This document shows positions 50,393 to 58,432 of a DNA stretch of 64,000 nt, piece by piece. The DNA is from JAVVWB01 sp036652335. GTDB lineage: Bacteria > Synergistota > Synergistia > Synergistales > Synergistaceae. A program made the translations under genes and the position numbers. The notes under the pieces were generated by a model. It saw only the letters and a list, made by a program, of their open reading frames with translations. It did not search any database and was not told the DNA's origin. Positions within the stretch are counted from its first letter, which is position 1. Every line of letters starts with the position of its first letter. Location: contig JAVVWB010000003.1 in the NCBI GenBank assembly GCA_036652335.1, forward strand, positions 92,509 through 156,508. Direction: 5' to 3'.

Positions 50393-50448
50393 GAAAATAC
50401 CCCCTAAGTAGATTTTGGTTATTTACCTTGTCTACTTAAGGGGTATCA
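49702..50448 (-). mobile_element. Remnant of a second IS3-family element
   Basis: Its outer end (TGATACCCCTTAAGTAGACA, minus strand from 50448) is repeated inside as CTACTTAGGGGGTAT near 50399-50413. An orfA reads inward but carries an in-frame TGA. The body is cut at 49702 by the intact IS3 element. No orfB follows on the other side, so a deletion came before or with the later insertion. Confidence 0.7.
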
Positions 50449-50492
50449 TATGAATATCCGAATGCTAATAAGGGCTGTTTACTTCTTAATAT

Positions 50493-52124
50493 TTAGGCCC
50501 CCATGAACAGTTTGATATCGTCGTCTACGCTTCCGATACCCGCGATACCAAAAGTCTCAACAAGGACCTTTGCAACATTGGGTGACAAGAATCCCGGCAA
50601 CGTCGGCCCCAGATGGATATTTTTCACTCCGAGGTAGAGCAACGCCAATAGAACAATAACCGCTTTCTGCTCATACCAAGCGATATTGTAGGCAATAGGT
50701 AGTTTGTTGACATCATCGACGCCGAAGACTTCTTTCAGTTTTAGTGCTATGACAGCGAGTGAATATGAGTCATTGCATTGCCCTGCATCCAATACGCGCG
50801 GAATACCGCCAATATCTCCTAAAGCTAGCTTGTTGTATCTATATTTTGCACAACCGGCAGTCAGAATTACCGTGTCTTTCGGCAGTTTTGTCGCAAACTC
50901 GGTGTAATATTCCCTTGACTTCATGCGACCATCACAACCGGCCATTACAAAGAATCTCTTAATCGCGCCTGACTTCACAGCAGCCACAACTTTGTCCGCC
51001 ACGGCAAAGACCTGCTCATGAGCAAATCCTCCAACAATCTTACCGGTTTCAATTTCTGTCGGTGCCTTCAGTTTTTTTGCCATCGCAATGACCGTCGAAA
51101 AATCTTTTTTGCCGCTCGTATCTGCTACGATATGCGGGCAGCCAGGGTAGCCCGCAGCGCCGGTTGTGAATATCCGAGTTTGTACTTCTTCGCTCCGAGG
51201 CGGAACAATGCAATTGGTCGTAAACAGAATTGGGCCGTTGAAAGTTTCGAACTCGCCCACCTGTTTCCACCAAGCGTTCCCGTAGTTCCCCACGAGGTTG
51301 TCATATTTCTTGAAAAAAGGATAATAATGAGCCGGCAGCATCTCACTATGTGTGTACACATCGACCCCTGTGCCTTTTGTCTGTTCCAGCAGTTGCTCCA
51401 GGTCAGTCAGGTCGTGGCCAGATATTAGGATTGCAGGGTTATTGCGTACACCGATGTTCACTTCCGTGATTTGAGGATTGCCATACTTTGAAGTATTAGC
51501 TTCGTCCAGAAGTGCCATCGCTTTTACACCATATTCGCCTGTTTTCAGTGTCAAAGCAACCAACTCGTCAGCAGAAAGTCCGTCATTAAGTGTTGCCGCC
51601 AGGGCTTCATAAATAAAAGCGTAAAGCTCACCATTTTCTTTGCCGATATTGAGAGCGTGATGAGCGTATGCCGCCAATCCTTTCAAGCCATAGGTAATCA
51701 GCTCCCGCAAGGAGCGCACGTCTTCGTTCTGTGTTGCCAGCACGCCGACCGCAGCAGCTTTTTCCACCATGGCTTCTTTTAACGAAACTTCAAACGTTGC
51801 GGCGTCATGCAGTTGACCAGCAGCAATTTTCGCCCGTAACTCATTTCTCAATTTAAGCATTTTTTTAATTTCTGCTTCAAAGGCAGCCGCATCAAAATTC
51901 GCGTTCGTAATTGTCATAAACAAGCTCTTCATAACCTCATGGTTAATGTTCCCCAATCCCTTGGTGTCAAGTTTTCCTTTCACAACGACTTCCGAAATGC
52001 CTTTCAGGGTATAAATCAGTAGATCCTGAAGTTTGGCTACTTCTTCTGTTTTGCCGCATACTCCTCTGACTTCACACCCCGTGCCTTTTGCAGTTTCCTG
52101 GCATTGATAACAGAACATACTCAT
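50493..52124 (-). CDS. hcp: Hydroxylamine reductase (hybrid cluster protein)
   Basis: Fe-S enzyme of nitrosative-stress defence, active on hydroxylamine and nitric oxide. The N-terminal cluster ligands MFCYQCQETAKGTGCEVRGVC, the hybrid-cluster ligands in VMAGCDGRMKSREYY, LTAGCAKYRYNK and DAGQCND, and a late GPTLPGFLSPNV are present. The length of 543 residues is full. It is GC-richer than the backbone and lies on the island just after the IS3 remnant. GGGGGA precedes the ATG. No hcr reductase is adjacent; the ferredoxin encoded upstream at 54573 is a possible electron donor. Confidence 0.95.
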   Translation of the reverse strand: MSMFCYQCQETAKGTGCEVRGVCGKTEEVAKLQDLLIYTLKGISEVVVKGKLDTKGLGNINHEVMKSLFMTITNANFDAAAFEAEIKKMLKLRNELRAKIAAGQLHDAATFEVSLKEAMVEKAAAVGVLATQNEDVRSLRELITYGLKGLAAYAHHALNIGKENGELYAFIYEALAATLNDGLSADELVALTLKTGEYGVKAMALLDEANTSKYGNPQITEVNIGVRNNPAILISGHDLTDLEQLLEQTKGTGVDVYTHSEMLPAHYYPFFKKYDNLVGNYGNAWWKQVGEFETFNGPILFTTNCIVPPRSEEVQTRIFTTGAAGYPGCPHIVADTSGKKDFSTVIAMAKKLKAPTEIETGKIVGGFAHEQVFAVADKVVAAVKSGAIKRFFVMAGCDGRMKSREYYTEFATKLPKDTVILTAGCAKYRYNKLALGDIGGIPRVLDAGQCNDSYSLAVIALKLKEVFGVDDVNKLPIAYNIAWYEQKAVIVLLALLYLGVKNIHLGPTLPGFLSPNVAKVLVETFGIAGIGSVDDDIKLFMGA

Positions 52125-52262
52125 TAAAATTTCCCCCTTTTATTTTTGTCCACAAAACTATGAAACGTTGGCTACCATATCAAAGCTTAGGCCACCAACC
52201 ATTCATCACTAAATTAGTCCAATGACCGAATCTTTCATATATGGCTGTTCCCGTTTGATTTT

Positions 52263-52838
52263 TCAGTGTTGCCCGTGACCGGAACGACCAAGATACGTTG
52301 TTCCCAATCTTTCCAGCCGCTTGTGCAATTCTTCGTGTTTACCCATTCCGATCACTTCTTCTTCCAGCGTCTCGAACCTGTCGAACAGTTTCTCCTGCAT
52401 CTCTGCCGATAAAAGCTTATCGGCCATTGAGAAAAGCATTGTGTTTTCTTTGCTGATGTGTTGTTCCAGCAGTTCGATGTAGTCCGTGATATATTTAACC
52501 AACAAAGCCGTCGCCTCTGCATTCCCCACTTCATAATCGACTACGGCCTGACTCATATTCCGGATGTAAACCCTTCCCTGTTCATGTTCGGCAAGCATAA
52601 CGCCGATTGGACCGCCTTCCTTCGGCACTCCCGCCAACTCCAGCTGGGGAAACAGGATTTGTTCCTCTTTGCCATGATGGCACCGATCCACGAATACTTT
52701 GAGAAAGTCGATCATGTCGTCAATATCTGCAGTCTGAAGTTTCTGTTGAGCATTAATTTTTACGCAGGCAGCATCCATGATTTTCATCATCAACCTAACC
52801 GCTTCGTGTTCTTTTTTCAAGGCATCAGTTGCTTTCAT
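52263..52838 (-). CDS. Hemerythrin-like diiron protein
   Basis: A 191-residue four-helix protein. Iron ligands expected for the fold are at HEAVRLMM, the CHHGKEEQILFPQLE motif (HxxxE), HEQGRVYI and LEQHISKENTMLF. A His-containing C-terminus ends HKRLERLGTTYLGRSGHGQH. Such proteins bind oxygen or nitric oxide, or repair iron centres (YtfE/DcrH types). It is 138 bases upstream of hcp on the same strand, which suggests shared stress use. Confidence 0.87.
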   Translation of the reverse strand: MKATDALKKEHEAVRLMMKIMDAACVKINAQQKLQTADIDDMIDFLKVFVDRCHHGKEEQILFPQLELAGVPKEGGPIGVMLAEHEQGRVYIRNMSQAVVDYEVGNAEATALLVKYITDYIELLEQHISKENTMLFSMADKLLSAEMQEKLFDRFETLEEEVIGMGKHEELHKRLERLGTTYLGRSGHGQH

Positions 52839-52911
52839 TCCTGTACCCTCCTCTATTATTTGGTAAATCGCTAACCATCATGGTAACCAGATGCCATTAA
52901 ACACCAATATT

Positions 52912-53202
52912 CTAGGGAATTATGATTTTGTAAAAAGTGGGCTTCGGATTTCCTTGGAATAATGAAGCCACTTTTTTTCCAGCTTCCGCATGTATTGGAC
53001 TGGAATGCATGGCCAAAAATGCTTCTTTTGTTTCCATCTCCACTATGGCGACATATGTTCCACCATTTTCAGGTTCTAAGAGACTTCGCCGGATAAACCC
53101 CGAGAACTTGCGAAACTCTGAGTTTGACCATTTAAACCAATCCTTAAATGCCTCGTCTTGACCTTCTTTAATCGCCGGAAACTGAACGATGGAGATGAAC
53201 AT
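52912..53202 (-). CDS. Antibiotic biosynthesis monooxygenase (ABM)-fold protein
   Basis: A 96-residue ferredoxin-like-fold protein (MFISIVQFPAIKEGQDEAFKDWFKWSN...VAIVEMETKEAFLAMHSSPIHAE). The family includes quinol monooxygenases and haem-degrading enzymes; with no haem ligand motif readable the substrate stays open. The ATG at 53202 follows GAAGG. It sits in the stress cluster between the hemerythrin and methyltransferase genes. Confidence 0.75.
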   Translation of the reverse strand: MFISIVQFPAIKEGQDEAFKDWFKWSNSEFRKFSGFIRRSLLEPENGGTYVAIVEMETKEAFLAMHSSPIHAEAGKKVASLFQGNPKPTFYKIIIP

Positions 53203-53306
53203 GAACAGCACCTTCTTTCAATATTTTTCAATCGAAGCGGTTAAACTAAGCGATCTTTTTTCGATGATAAAACAGCTTGTCTAGATCATTAGGCTCCTTG
53301 ACATAA

Positions 53307-53921
53307 TCAAAGTGTACGTTCTGCTACAATCACTCTTACAATATCCCAGAGGAGGTATTCCATAATTTGTGTTCCAAACCTTGCCCCGGTCACCAAGTCG
53401 GCCGTATTCCGGTTAATGTGGTCCCCTAAAAGCATAACTGCAATCGGATTTAACCAATTCATCAGACAGCGAAGCACTGATTTGTCACTGCCCATATGTT
53501 CCAACAGGATTAACCTGCCTCCCGGCCTAAGAACCCTATAGCATTCTTTTAGCCCCTTGATGGGATCTGGTACAGTGCAAAAGACAAAGGTGGCCACCAA
53601 ACAATCGAAACTGCCGGAAGGTAGCCGCAAGTCTTGAACATCCATCACTTCCAGCTTAACAGGCGTCTTGCACTGAGCCGCTTTCTCTCGAGCTCTATCA
53701 AGCATTCGCGAGCTGACATCAATTCCAATAATTTCTTGGCAATGATCCGAGTAATAGGGAAGATTTAAACCCGTTCCGACCCCCACTTCCAAAACACGGT
53801 CGTAGGCAAAACTGGTCGCCCTACGACGCCAAGCGTCGGGAATAAGCAAATCAACCACACCGTAAATGCCGGCTATATTGTCATATTTGGTTTTAACTCT
53901 TTCATTTTCTTCACTATCCAA
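53307..53921 (-). CDS. Class I SAM-dependent methyltransferase (UbiE/PmtA-like)
   Basis: Rossmann-fold methyltransferase with motif I VLEVGVGTGLNLPYY, the IIGIDVSSRMLDRA acidic loop, and the post-motif segments VATFVFCTVPDP and VLRPGGRLILLEH. The last two resemble phosphatidylethanolamine or quinone methylases. The start TTG at 53921 is chosen because AAGGAG lies seven bases upstream. The start of the ORF in front would read through the TetR gene. Role in the cluster unknown. Confidence 0.82.
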   Translation of the reverse strand: MDSEENERVKTKYDNIAGIYGVVDLLIPDAWRRRATSFAYDRVLEVGVGTGLNLPYYSDHCQEIIGIDVSSRMLDRAREKAAQCKTPVKLEVMDVQDLRLPSGSFDCLVATFVFCTVPDPIKGLKECYRVLRPGGRLILLEHMGSDKSVLRCLMNWLNPIAVMLLGDHINRNTADLVTGARFGTQIMEYLLWDIVRVIVAERTL

Positions 53922-53938
53922 GGAATTTCTCCTTAAAA

Positions 53939-54526
53939 TTATAAATCTATGGAACGTTGGTAACACTGCCACAACTTAGTTGGGCACTCATCCAATACGT
54001 TAGGGTCCACTTGACCAAGGATGGCTAACGGTTGAATCATTCCAAGAAACAGCATCGCAGCTGCCGTGACATCAACGTCCGCATTGATCTCTCCTTTTTT
54101 TTGCCCTTGAAGTATCATTTTTTTCACCTGTTGCACATAGGAGCCAACCGCAGACAACATACCGACTTTTAATTCGGGTTTACGTTCACTGCTGAGAAGA
54201 AAATAAAGTATCCTAGGAATAGCGGCTTCCTCCTTGAGCAGCTTGACGTGCAATTCAAAGAGCAGTTTCAATTTAACAATCGCCGTGCCGTCATAATCCA
54301 TTGCCTGGCTTAAATTGCATTGCAGGCATTTATCGGTAAACTCGATAAGGGCAGCGACAATATCTTCTTTCCCTTTGAAGTGCCTATATATCGCGGCCGG
54401 CACAAGTTTAACTTCCACGGCTATGTCAATAATGTTCAATTTGTCCAAGCCGTTTTGCTCGACTAAAAATAGCGCAGCCCGCACAATTTCCTCTTTTCTA
54501 ACTTCAGTGCTCTTTCGACTTCTCAC
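53939..54526 (-). CDS. TetR-family transcriptional regulator
   Basis: A 195-residue regulator with an N-terminal HTH (RKEEIVRAALFLVEQNGLDKLNIIDIAVEVKLVPAAIYRHFKGKEDI) and a ligand-binding helical C-terminus. It is followed by the methyltransferase and preceded by the ferredoxin gene and the ABC permease fragment. It is the likely regulator of the lost exporter or of the cluster; the operator is not recognised. Confidence 0.88.
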   Translation of the reverse strand: MRSRKSTEVRKEEIVRAALFLVEQNGLDKLNIIDIAVEVKLVPAAIYRHFKGKEDIVAALIEFTDKCLQCNLSQAMDYDGTAIVKLKLLFELHVKLLKEEAAIPRILYFLLSSERKPELKVGMLSAVGSYVQQVKKMILQGQKKGEINADVDVTAAAMLFLGMIQPLAILGQVDPNVLDECPTKLWQCYQRSIDL

Positions 54527-54572
54527 GTCAATCCTCCCGAATATCCAGCAATATTACTCCGACCAATCTCAA

Positions 54573-54797
54573 CTAATCCAGTGAAATTACCTGTACGGGA
54601 CAGCCATCTGCTCCTTGTTGGGCGCATTCGACCAAAGTCCCTTCCACACTTCCTTCAGCGATGTTTTCCGCAACTCGAAACTTGCCAACAATTTGACTTT
54701 TCTCATCCTCGGCATTTTGCTCGTAAATTTCAGGACATGCCCCCCAGCAAGCTCCGCAGCTAATGCAACCATCCCTGTCGATTTTGATTTTTGCCAT
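54573..54797 (-). CDS. Ferredoxin, single [4Fe-4S] type
   Basis: A 74-residue electron carrier with CISCGACWGACP near residue 11 and the fourth cysteine in GADGCPVQVI; an acidic centre (EQNAEDEKSQ) is typical. The C-terminal cysteines are those of a 4Fe ferredoxin of clostridial/Moorella type. GAGGGAA precedes the ATG. It may supply electrons to Hcp. Confidence 0.9.
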   Translation of the reverse strand: MAKIKIDRDGCISCGACWGACPEIYEQNAEDEKSQIVGKFRVAENIAEGSVEGTLVECAQQGADGCPVQVISLD

Positions 54798-54819
54798 ATC
54801 ATTTCCCTCCTCAATTTTT

Positions 54820-55173
54820 CTAGGCCAAATTCTTACGAAACTTCTTAACAGCTAGTGTCAGTACTAAAATGCCCAGTATCAAGAGCGCCATGATTTGCGG
54901 CCACAATATCGCCACTCCCACCCCTTTCAGGAAGATTCCCCGGATAATCACCAAGAAATAGCGTAATGGGTTTAAATAAGTGACGGCTTGCACCACCTCC
55001 GGCATGTTAGCGATGGGAAACATGAAACCAGACAGCAGGACCGCCGGGAGATAAAAGAAGAAAGTAGACATCATTGCTTGTTGCTGCGTTTCTGACAGTG
55101 TGGAAATAATCAGCCCGATGCCAATCGTCGTCATCAGATAAAATCCGTTGGCGACAAATAGCGTGATTAGACT
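54820..55173 (-). pseudogene. C-terminal fragment of an ABC-2 type transporter permease
   Basis: The frame reads SLITLFVANGFYLMTTIGIGLIISTLSETQQQAMM, PAVLLSGFMFPIANMPEVVQAVTYLNPLRYFLVIIRGIFLKG and the terminal charged VKKFRKNLA, the end of a YhhJ/DrrB-like permease. The N-terminal two thirds are missing. The frame is joined directly to a truncated DNA methylase gene at about 55170. The ABC ATPase is also absent. Confidence 0.85.
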
Positions 55174-55964
55174 CTTCTTTGTCTTTCCAAATCATTCCAT
55201 ACCTCTCTTGGTAAATCAAACAGTTTTACAATCTTATCTTGGCATTCCCCATCTTCCTGGAAATCATTTTTTTTCAAAAATTCAACAACATTATCATTTG
55301 TAATCATATATTTAGGACTTCTATCTTCTTCAAGGATATCCACTATGTACTTTTGTGTGTTATGGAATTCTAAAGTTCCAAAGAAATCAAACCCTGTATA
55401 TTCAAAATTTGATTTTAAATAATATATTTTTTTACTTCTTTTATCAGTTACTTTTTCTGCTGATTTTCCGTTTCGAATACCTACAATGTAAGTTCTTTCT
55501 CTATTCTGAGGTAAGCCAGCCTCTAAAGAATTGATTATTGTAAAATCAATAGTGTATCCAACTTCATTCAATGTTTTGATAATAGTTTTAAACGTTTTTC
55601 CTTTATCATGAGCAACAAGATTTTTTACATTTTCAAGCAAAAAATACTTGGGTTGCTTTTCTTTAAGGATTCTAGCTACATCAAAAAACAATGTTCCACG
55701 AGTATCTGCGAATCCTTTCTGTCTTCCTGCAATACTAAAAGCCTGACAAGGAAATCCAGCAACTAGTAAATCATGGTCTGGTATATCTTTTTCAGATATT
55801 TTCGTAATATCGCCTTGTAGATTATTATCATCAAAATTTGCTAAATATGATGCTGTAGCGTGTTTATCTATCTCAGAGGAAAAAACAACCTCACCATTTA
55901 ATTTAGAATTTCTTATGCCTAACTCAAATCCACCTATTCCTGAAAAGAGTGATACAATTTTCAT
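55167..55964 (-). pseudogene. DNA cytosine-5 methyltransferase lacking its C-terminal motifs
   Basis: Motif I SLFSGIGGFELGIR, motif IV GFPCQAFSIAGRQKGF (catalytic Cys in PC), motif VI FLLENVKNLV and motif VIII QNRERTYIVGI are all present. The protein stops at NDLERQRRV, where the sequence turns into permease DNA. Motifs IX and X, needed for the fold and SAM binding, are missing (265 residues instead of ~320 or more). A deletion or recombination between the two genes explains this. AGGAGG precedes the ATG. Confidence 0.82.
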
Positions 55965-55976
55965 ATCAAAAACCTC

Positions 55977-56162
55977 CTAGTTGCTATTTTTGTTTTCATC
56001 AACTCTCAATACAATTTGAGAATTAATTTTATCATAGTATATTTTGAAATAACTCTTTCCTTTTTCGATGTTTAAGTTTTCCAAAATACTTTTTGGCATC
56101 CTAATTCTCATGTCTTGCTGCAATATATATGTATCAAGGTAAGTTAATTCTTCATCTTTCAT
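55977..56162 (-). CDS. AbrB/SpoVT-like swapped-hairpin DNA-binding protein
   Basis: A 61-residue protein with the core QDMRIRMPKSILENLNIEKGKSYFKIYY of the AbrB/MazE fold. GGAG lies seven bases before the ATG. It is 12 bases upstream of the methylase gene, so it probably autoregulates the pair through the TAGTCTATA repeats at its promoter. An antitoxin role is possible but no toxin is next to it. Confidence 0.8.
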   Translation of the reverse strand: MKDEELTYLDTYILQQDMRIRMPKSILENLNIEKGKSYFKIYYDKINSQIVLRVDENKNSN

Positions 56163-56167
56163 AAAGC

Positions 56168-56223
56168 ATCTCCTTTTAGTCTAACTATAGACTAATTATA
56201 GACTATTTCTAGTCCAAAATCAA
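56168..56223 (-). promoter_or_regulatory. Promoter with TAGTCTATA repeats for the AbrB-methylase pair
   Basis: On the minus strand TTGATT (plus 56218-56223), 17 bases, TATAAT (56195-56200). The -10 box lies inside two direct TAGTCTATA repeats and an inverted TAGACTA, likely the AbrB operator. Another TAGTCTAT is seen on the plus strand at about 56268. Confidence 0.7.
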
Positions 56224-56469
56224 TCGATATAGTAAATAAAGTTCCTTGTTTTTTATTATAATGATTATTAGTCTATTTTATAATTTAATAGTTTTTAGGT
56301 GGGTGCAAGTGGGTGCATTTTTTCTTGTCATCCATTCCCTAGTGTCAACTCTTACCTATGGATATGTTTCCACTCAACCTTATTTCCTTTCAAATAATAT
56401 GGCCTACTCCAAGCAACAGACACCTTTTAACGATAGCCTTGGAATAAGCCTTATTTTTCTACACTTTAT
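56224..56469. other. Right junction of the island: repeats, no gene
   Basis: TGCACCCACTT-like repeats (minus strand) occur at the rumA stop (GTTGCACCCACTAAG) and twice near 56300-56316. GATATGTTTCCAC (plus 56358-56370) is also found at the left junction in the other orientation. A plus-strand frame of 90 codons here has no ribosome site and I do not call it. Confidence 0.5.
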
Positions 56470-57840
56470 TTACTTAGTGGGTGCAACTCTTGACATCAAT
56501 ACGACCGTCTCCACATGACACGTTTGAGGGAACATATCGAATGGTTTTGCATATTCAAGCTTGTAGTTCTCACCCAACCTCTTTATATCCCTTGCAAGAG
56601 TTGCCGGATTACATGAAACGTAAACAATCTTTTGTGGTCCTATAATATTAATAAAGTTAATTACTTCCATATCACAACCCGTTCTTGGCGGATCCAAAAC
56701 AACAACATCAAATTTTTCATTTTTTAGGTCTAAGATAATCTCTTCTGCTTTACCTGTAATATTTTTTATGTTTATTTGTTTATTGTTAAAGGCATTTTTG
56801 TTTGAATATTTTGCTGCAGGCTCCCAGCTTTCAACAGCAGTAACAATAGCACCACGTTCTGCCAAAAATGCAGTTAAGCTTCCAACTCCTGAGTATAGTT
56901 CTAATATTTTTACAGGATTATCAGACAAAGCAGCCTTTTGAGCTTCTTTATACAAATTTATTGTTTGCTCTGAATTTATCTGAAAAAATGAGGAAGCTTC
57001 AAATTCAAATTCAAATGTATCCAGTTTTTCAAAGATTGATTTATCTCCCAATATTTGAGTATCTTTATCTCCCCATATAAAATTACCGTCAGATGTATTT
57101 GTGTTATATATTATGGAATCAAAGAAATTCAGGTCTTTTCTTGCTATGTTTGATAACATATTTAGTTCATCTTTTGTTAATTCTCTGTTTCCTATAATTG
57201 CACATAGAGATTTATTTGAAAATTTTGTAACACGAATTACTATATGCTTAATTTGCAACCTATTATTTTTAAACGGAAAGACACCAGTATAGCCATTTTC
57301 CCTAAGTACTTTAATAACGTTTTTGGCTTTTATCTCTAGCTTATCGAGTAAAACTGGACAATTTGAAAACGGCACAATGTTGTGACTTCTGGTTTTATAA
57401 AATCCTATTTTAAAAGAATCATCTTTAAATGACTGTACAGGTAAAGAAGCTTTATTTCGATAATTCCATTCATTAGGAGATTTTTCACATTCCATAACAA
57501 TTGGTTCTGATATTCCAGCTATTCTAGTTAGCGAATCATATACTGTTTGCTTTTTTATTTCTAATTGATAATCATATGAGATATGCTGTAGCTGACATCC
57601 ACCACAACGGTAGAAATCATTACACTTGGGGGTTCTTCTAACCTTTGATTCATTCTCCCTTTTTATGACTTTAGCAATAGCATAATTTTTCTTTTTTGTA
57701 ACGATTCGACACTCTACTATTTCGCCAGGTAGCGAATCAGGTATAAATACGACAAAGTTCTCTTCCCCAATGCGAACAAGACCTTCACCTTCATTGTTTA
57801 TTCCAGTAACAGTAAATTTATGGATTTCGTTTTGTTGCAT
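56470..57840 (-). CDS. rumA: RlmD/RlmCD-type 23S rRNA (uracil-5-)-methyltransferase
   Basis: Makes m5U in 23S rRNA. Domains: N-terminal TRAM (residues ~5-60), Fe-S cysteines CNDFYRCGGCQLQH plus a Cys after it, SAM-binding ILELYSGVGSLTAFLAERG, catalytic VVLDPPRTGCD and VYVSCNPATLARD (nucleophile Cys). The length of 456 residues is typical. Its end DMFPQTCHVETVVLM is a conserved nucleotide target for integrative elements. The last residues (SRVAPTK) appear to be supplied by the island. Whether it is E. coli-like RlmD or another member cannot be said. Confidence 0.92.
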   Translation of the reverse strand: MQQNEIHKFTVTGINNEGEGLVRIGEENFVVFIPDSLPGEIVECRIVTKKKNYAIAKVIKRENESKVRRTPKCNDFYRCGGCQLQHISYDYQLEIKKQTVYDSLTRIAGISEPIVMECEKSPNEWNYRNKASLPVQSFKDDSFKIGFYKTRSHNIVPFSNCPVLLDKLEIKAKNVIKVLRENGYTGVFPFKNNRLQIKHIVIRVTKFSNKSLCAIIGNRELTKDELNMLSNIARKDLNFFDSIIYNTNTSDGNFIWGDKDTQILGDKSIFEKLDTFEFEFEASSFFQINSEQTINLYKEAQKAALSDNPVKILELYSGVGSLTAFLAERGAIVTAVESWEPAAKYSNKNAFNNKQINIKNITGKAEEIILDLKNEKFDVVVLDPPRTGCDMEVINFINIIGPQKIVYVSCNPATLARDIKRLGENYKLEYAKPFDMFPQTCHVETVVLMSRVAPTK

Positions 57841-57865
57841 TTAAAAGTACCTCATATTTTTATAT

Positions 57866-58432
57866 TTATTTATCCTTTTTTAATTCTTCATTCATTAAAT
57901 CATATCCAGCAAAAAATGCTTTGTTATTTAATTCTTCAGTTCCAGCTGGGACACGAGCAAGAATTGCATTGTTTATATACTCAGGCTTTAATAGCCCTTT
58001 TTCTTCCAATATTCTTGCTGCAGTACCTAATGCAACCATATTAACTACAATTTCTCGTCCAATTTTCTCTCTAGCAGTTCTAACTATTGGCAAAAAATAA
58101 ATATTTGCATTAATTTTGGGTTTATTTTGTACAAAGAAGTCATCCAATATTACAATGCCATCTTTGACCGTATCATTCACATAGGAGTCACATGCCTTTT
58201 GTGTCAAGATTACCTGTAAATTTGGTGCAGTTGCTTTGGGATAATCTATTTCATCTGTATCATAAATTACTTCAGATTTTGAAGCTCCACCTCTAGCTTC
58301 TGGGCCATATGCTTGGCTTTGCACAGAATTAAGATTATCTGTTTGTAATGCTGCTTCACCAAGTATAACTGCAGCTAAGATAACACCTTGTCCACCAGAA
58401 CCAGCTATTCTTATTTCAAAACGGTTATCCAT
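57866..58432 (-). CDS. korC: 2-oxoacid:ferredoxin oxidoreductase, gamma subunit
   Basis: The 188-residue gamma subunit with the GSGGQGVILAAVILGEAAL start and the AYGPEARGGASKSEVIYD motif. It is the last gene of the overlapping D-A-B-C operon and overlaps korB by eight bases. The complex turns 2-oxoglutarate (or branched 2-oxoacids) and CoA into acyl-CoA with reduced ferredoxin. Substrate cannot be proved from sequence alone; the subunit order suggests a KGOR- or VOR-type enzyme. Confidence 0.9.
   Translation of the reverse strand: MDNRFEIRIAGSGGQGVILAAVILGEAALQTDNLNSVQSQAYGPEARGGASKSEVIYDTDEIDYPKATAPNLQVILTQKACDSYVNDTVKDGIVILDDFFVQNKPKINANIYFLPIVRTAREKIGREIVVNMVALGTAARILEEKGLLKPEYINNAILARVPAGTEELNNKAFFAGYDLMNEELKKDK

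Larger units (their letters stand above)
30594..56506. mobile_element. Composite genomic island in the 3' end of rumA (about 26 kb)
   Basis: Left boundary: a rumA-like 3' end (HVETV...stop, 30558-30593). Right boundary: the same GTCTCCAC(A/G)TG sequence inside the 3' end of intact rumA (56507-56517). Between them lie serine recombinases, prophage-type replication genes, three IS elements, an anaerobic metal-cluster operon, a stress cluster and a truncated methylase. Much of 36.5-55.1 kb is visibly GC-richer than the backbone. rumA is a known insertion site for streptococcal conjugative elements with serine recombinases. No conjugation or capsid genes remain, so the island is probably decayed and mosaic. 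Confidence 0.6.

Noticed and set aside
56246..56518. Plus-strand 90-codon frame at the right island junction
   Set aside because: No ribosome site, it overlaps the 3' end of rumA and contains the repeated junction sequences; composition is not protein-like.
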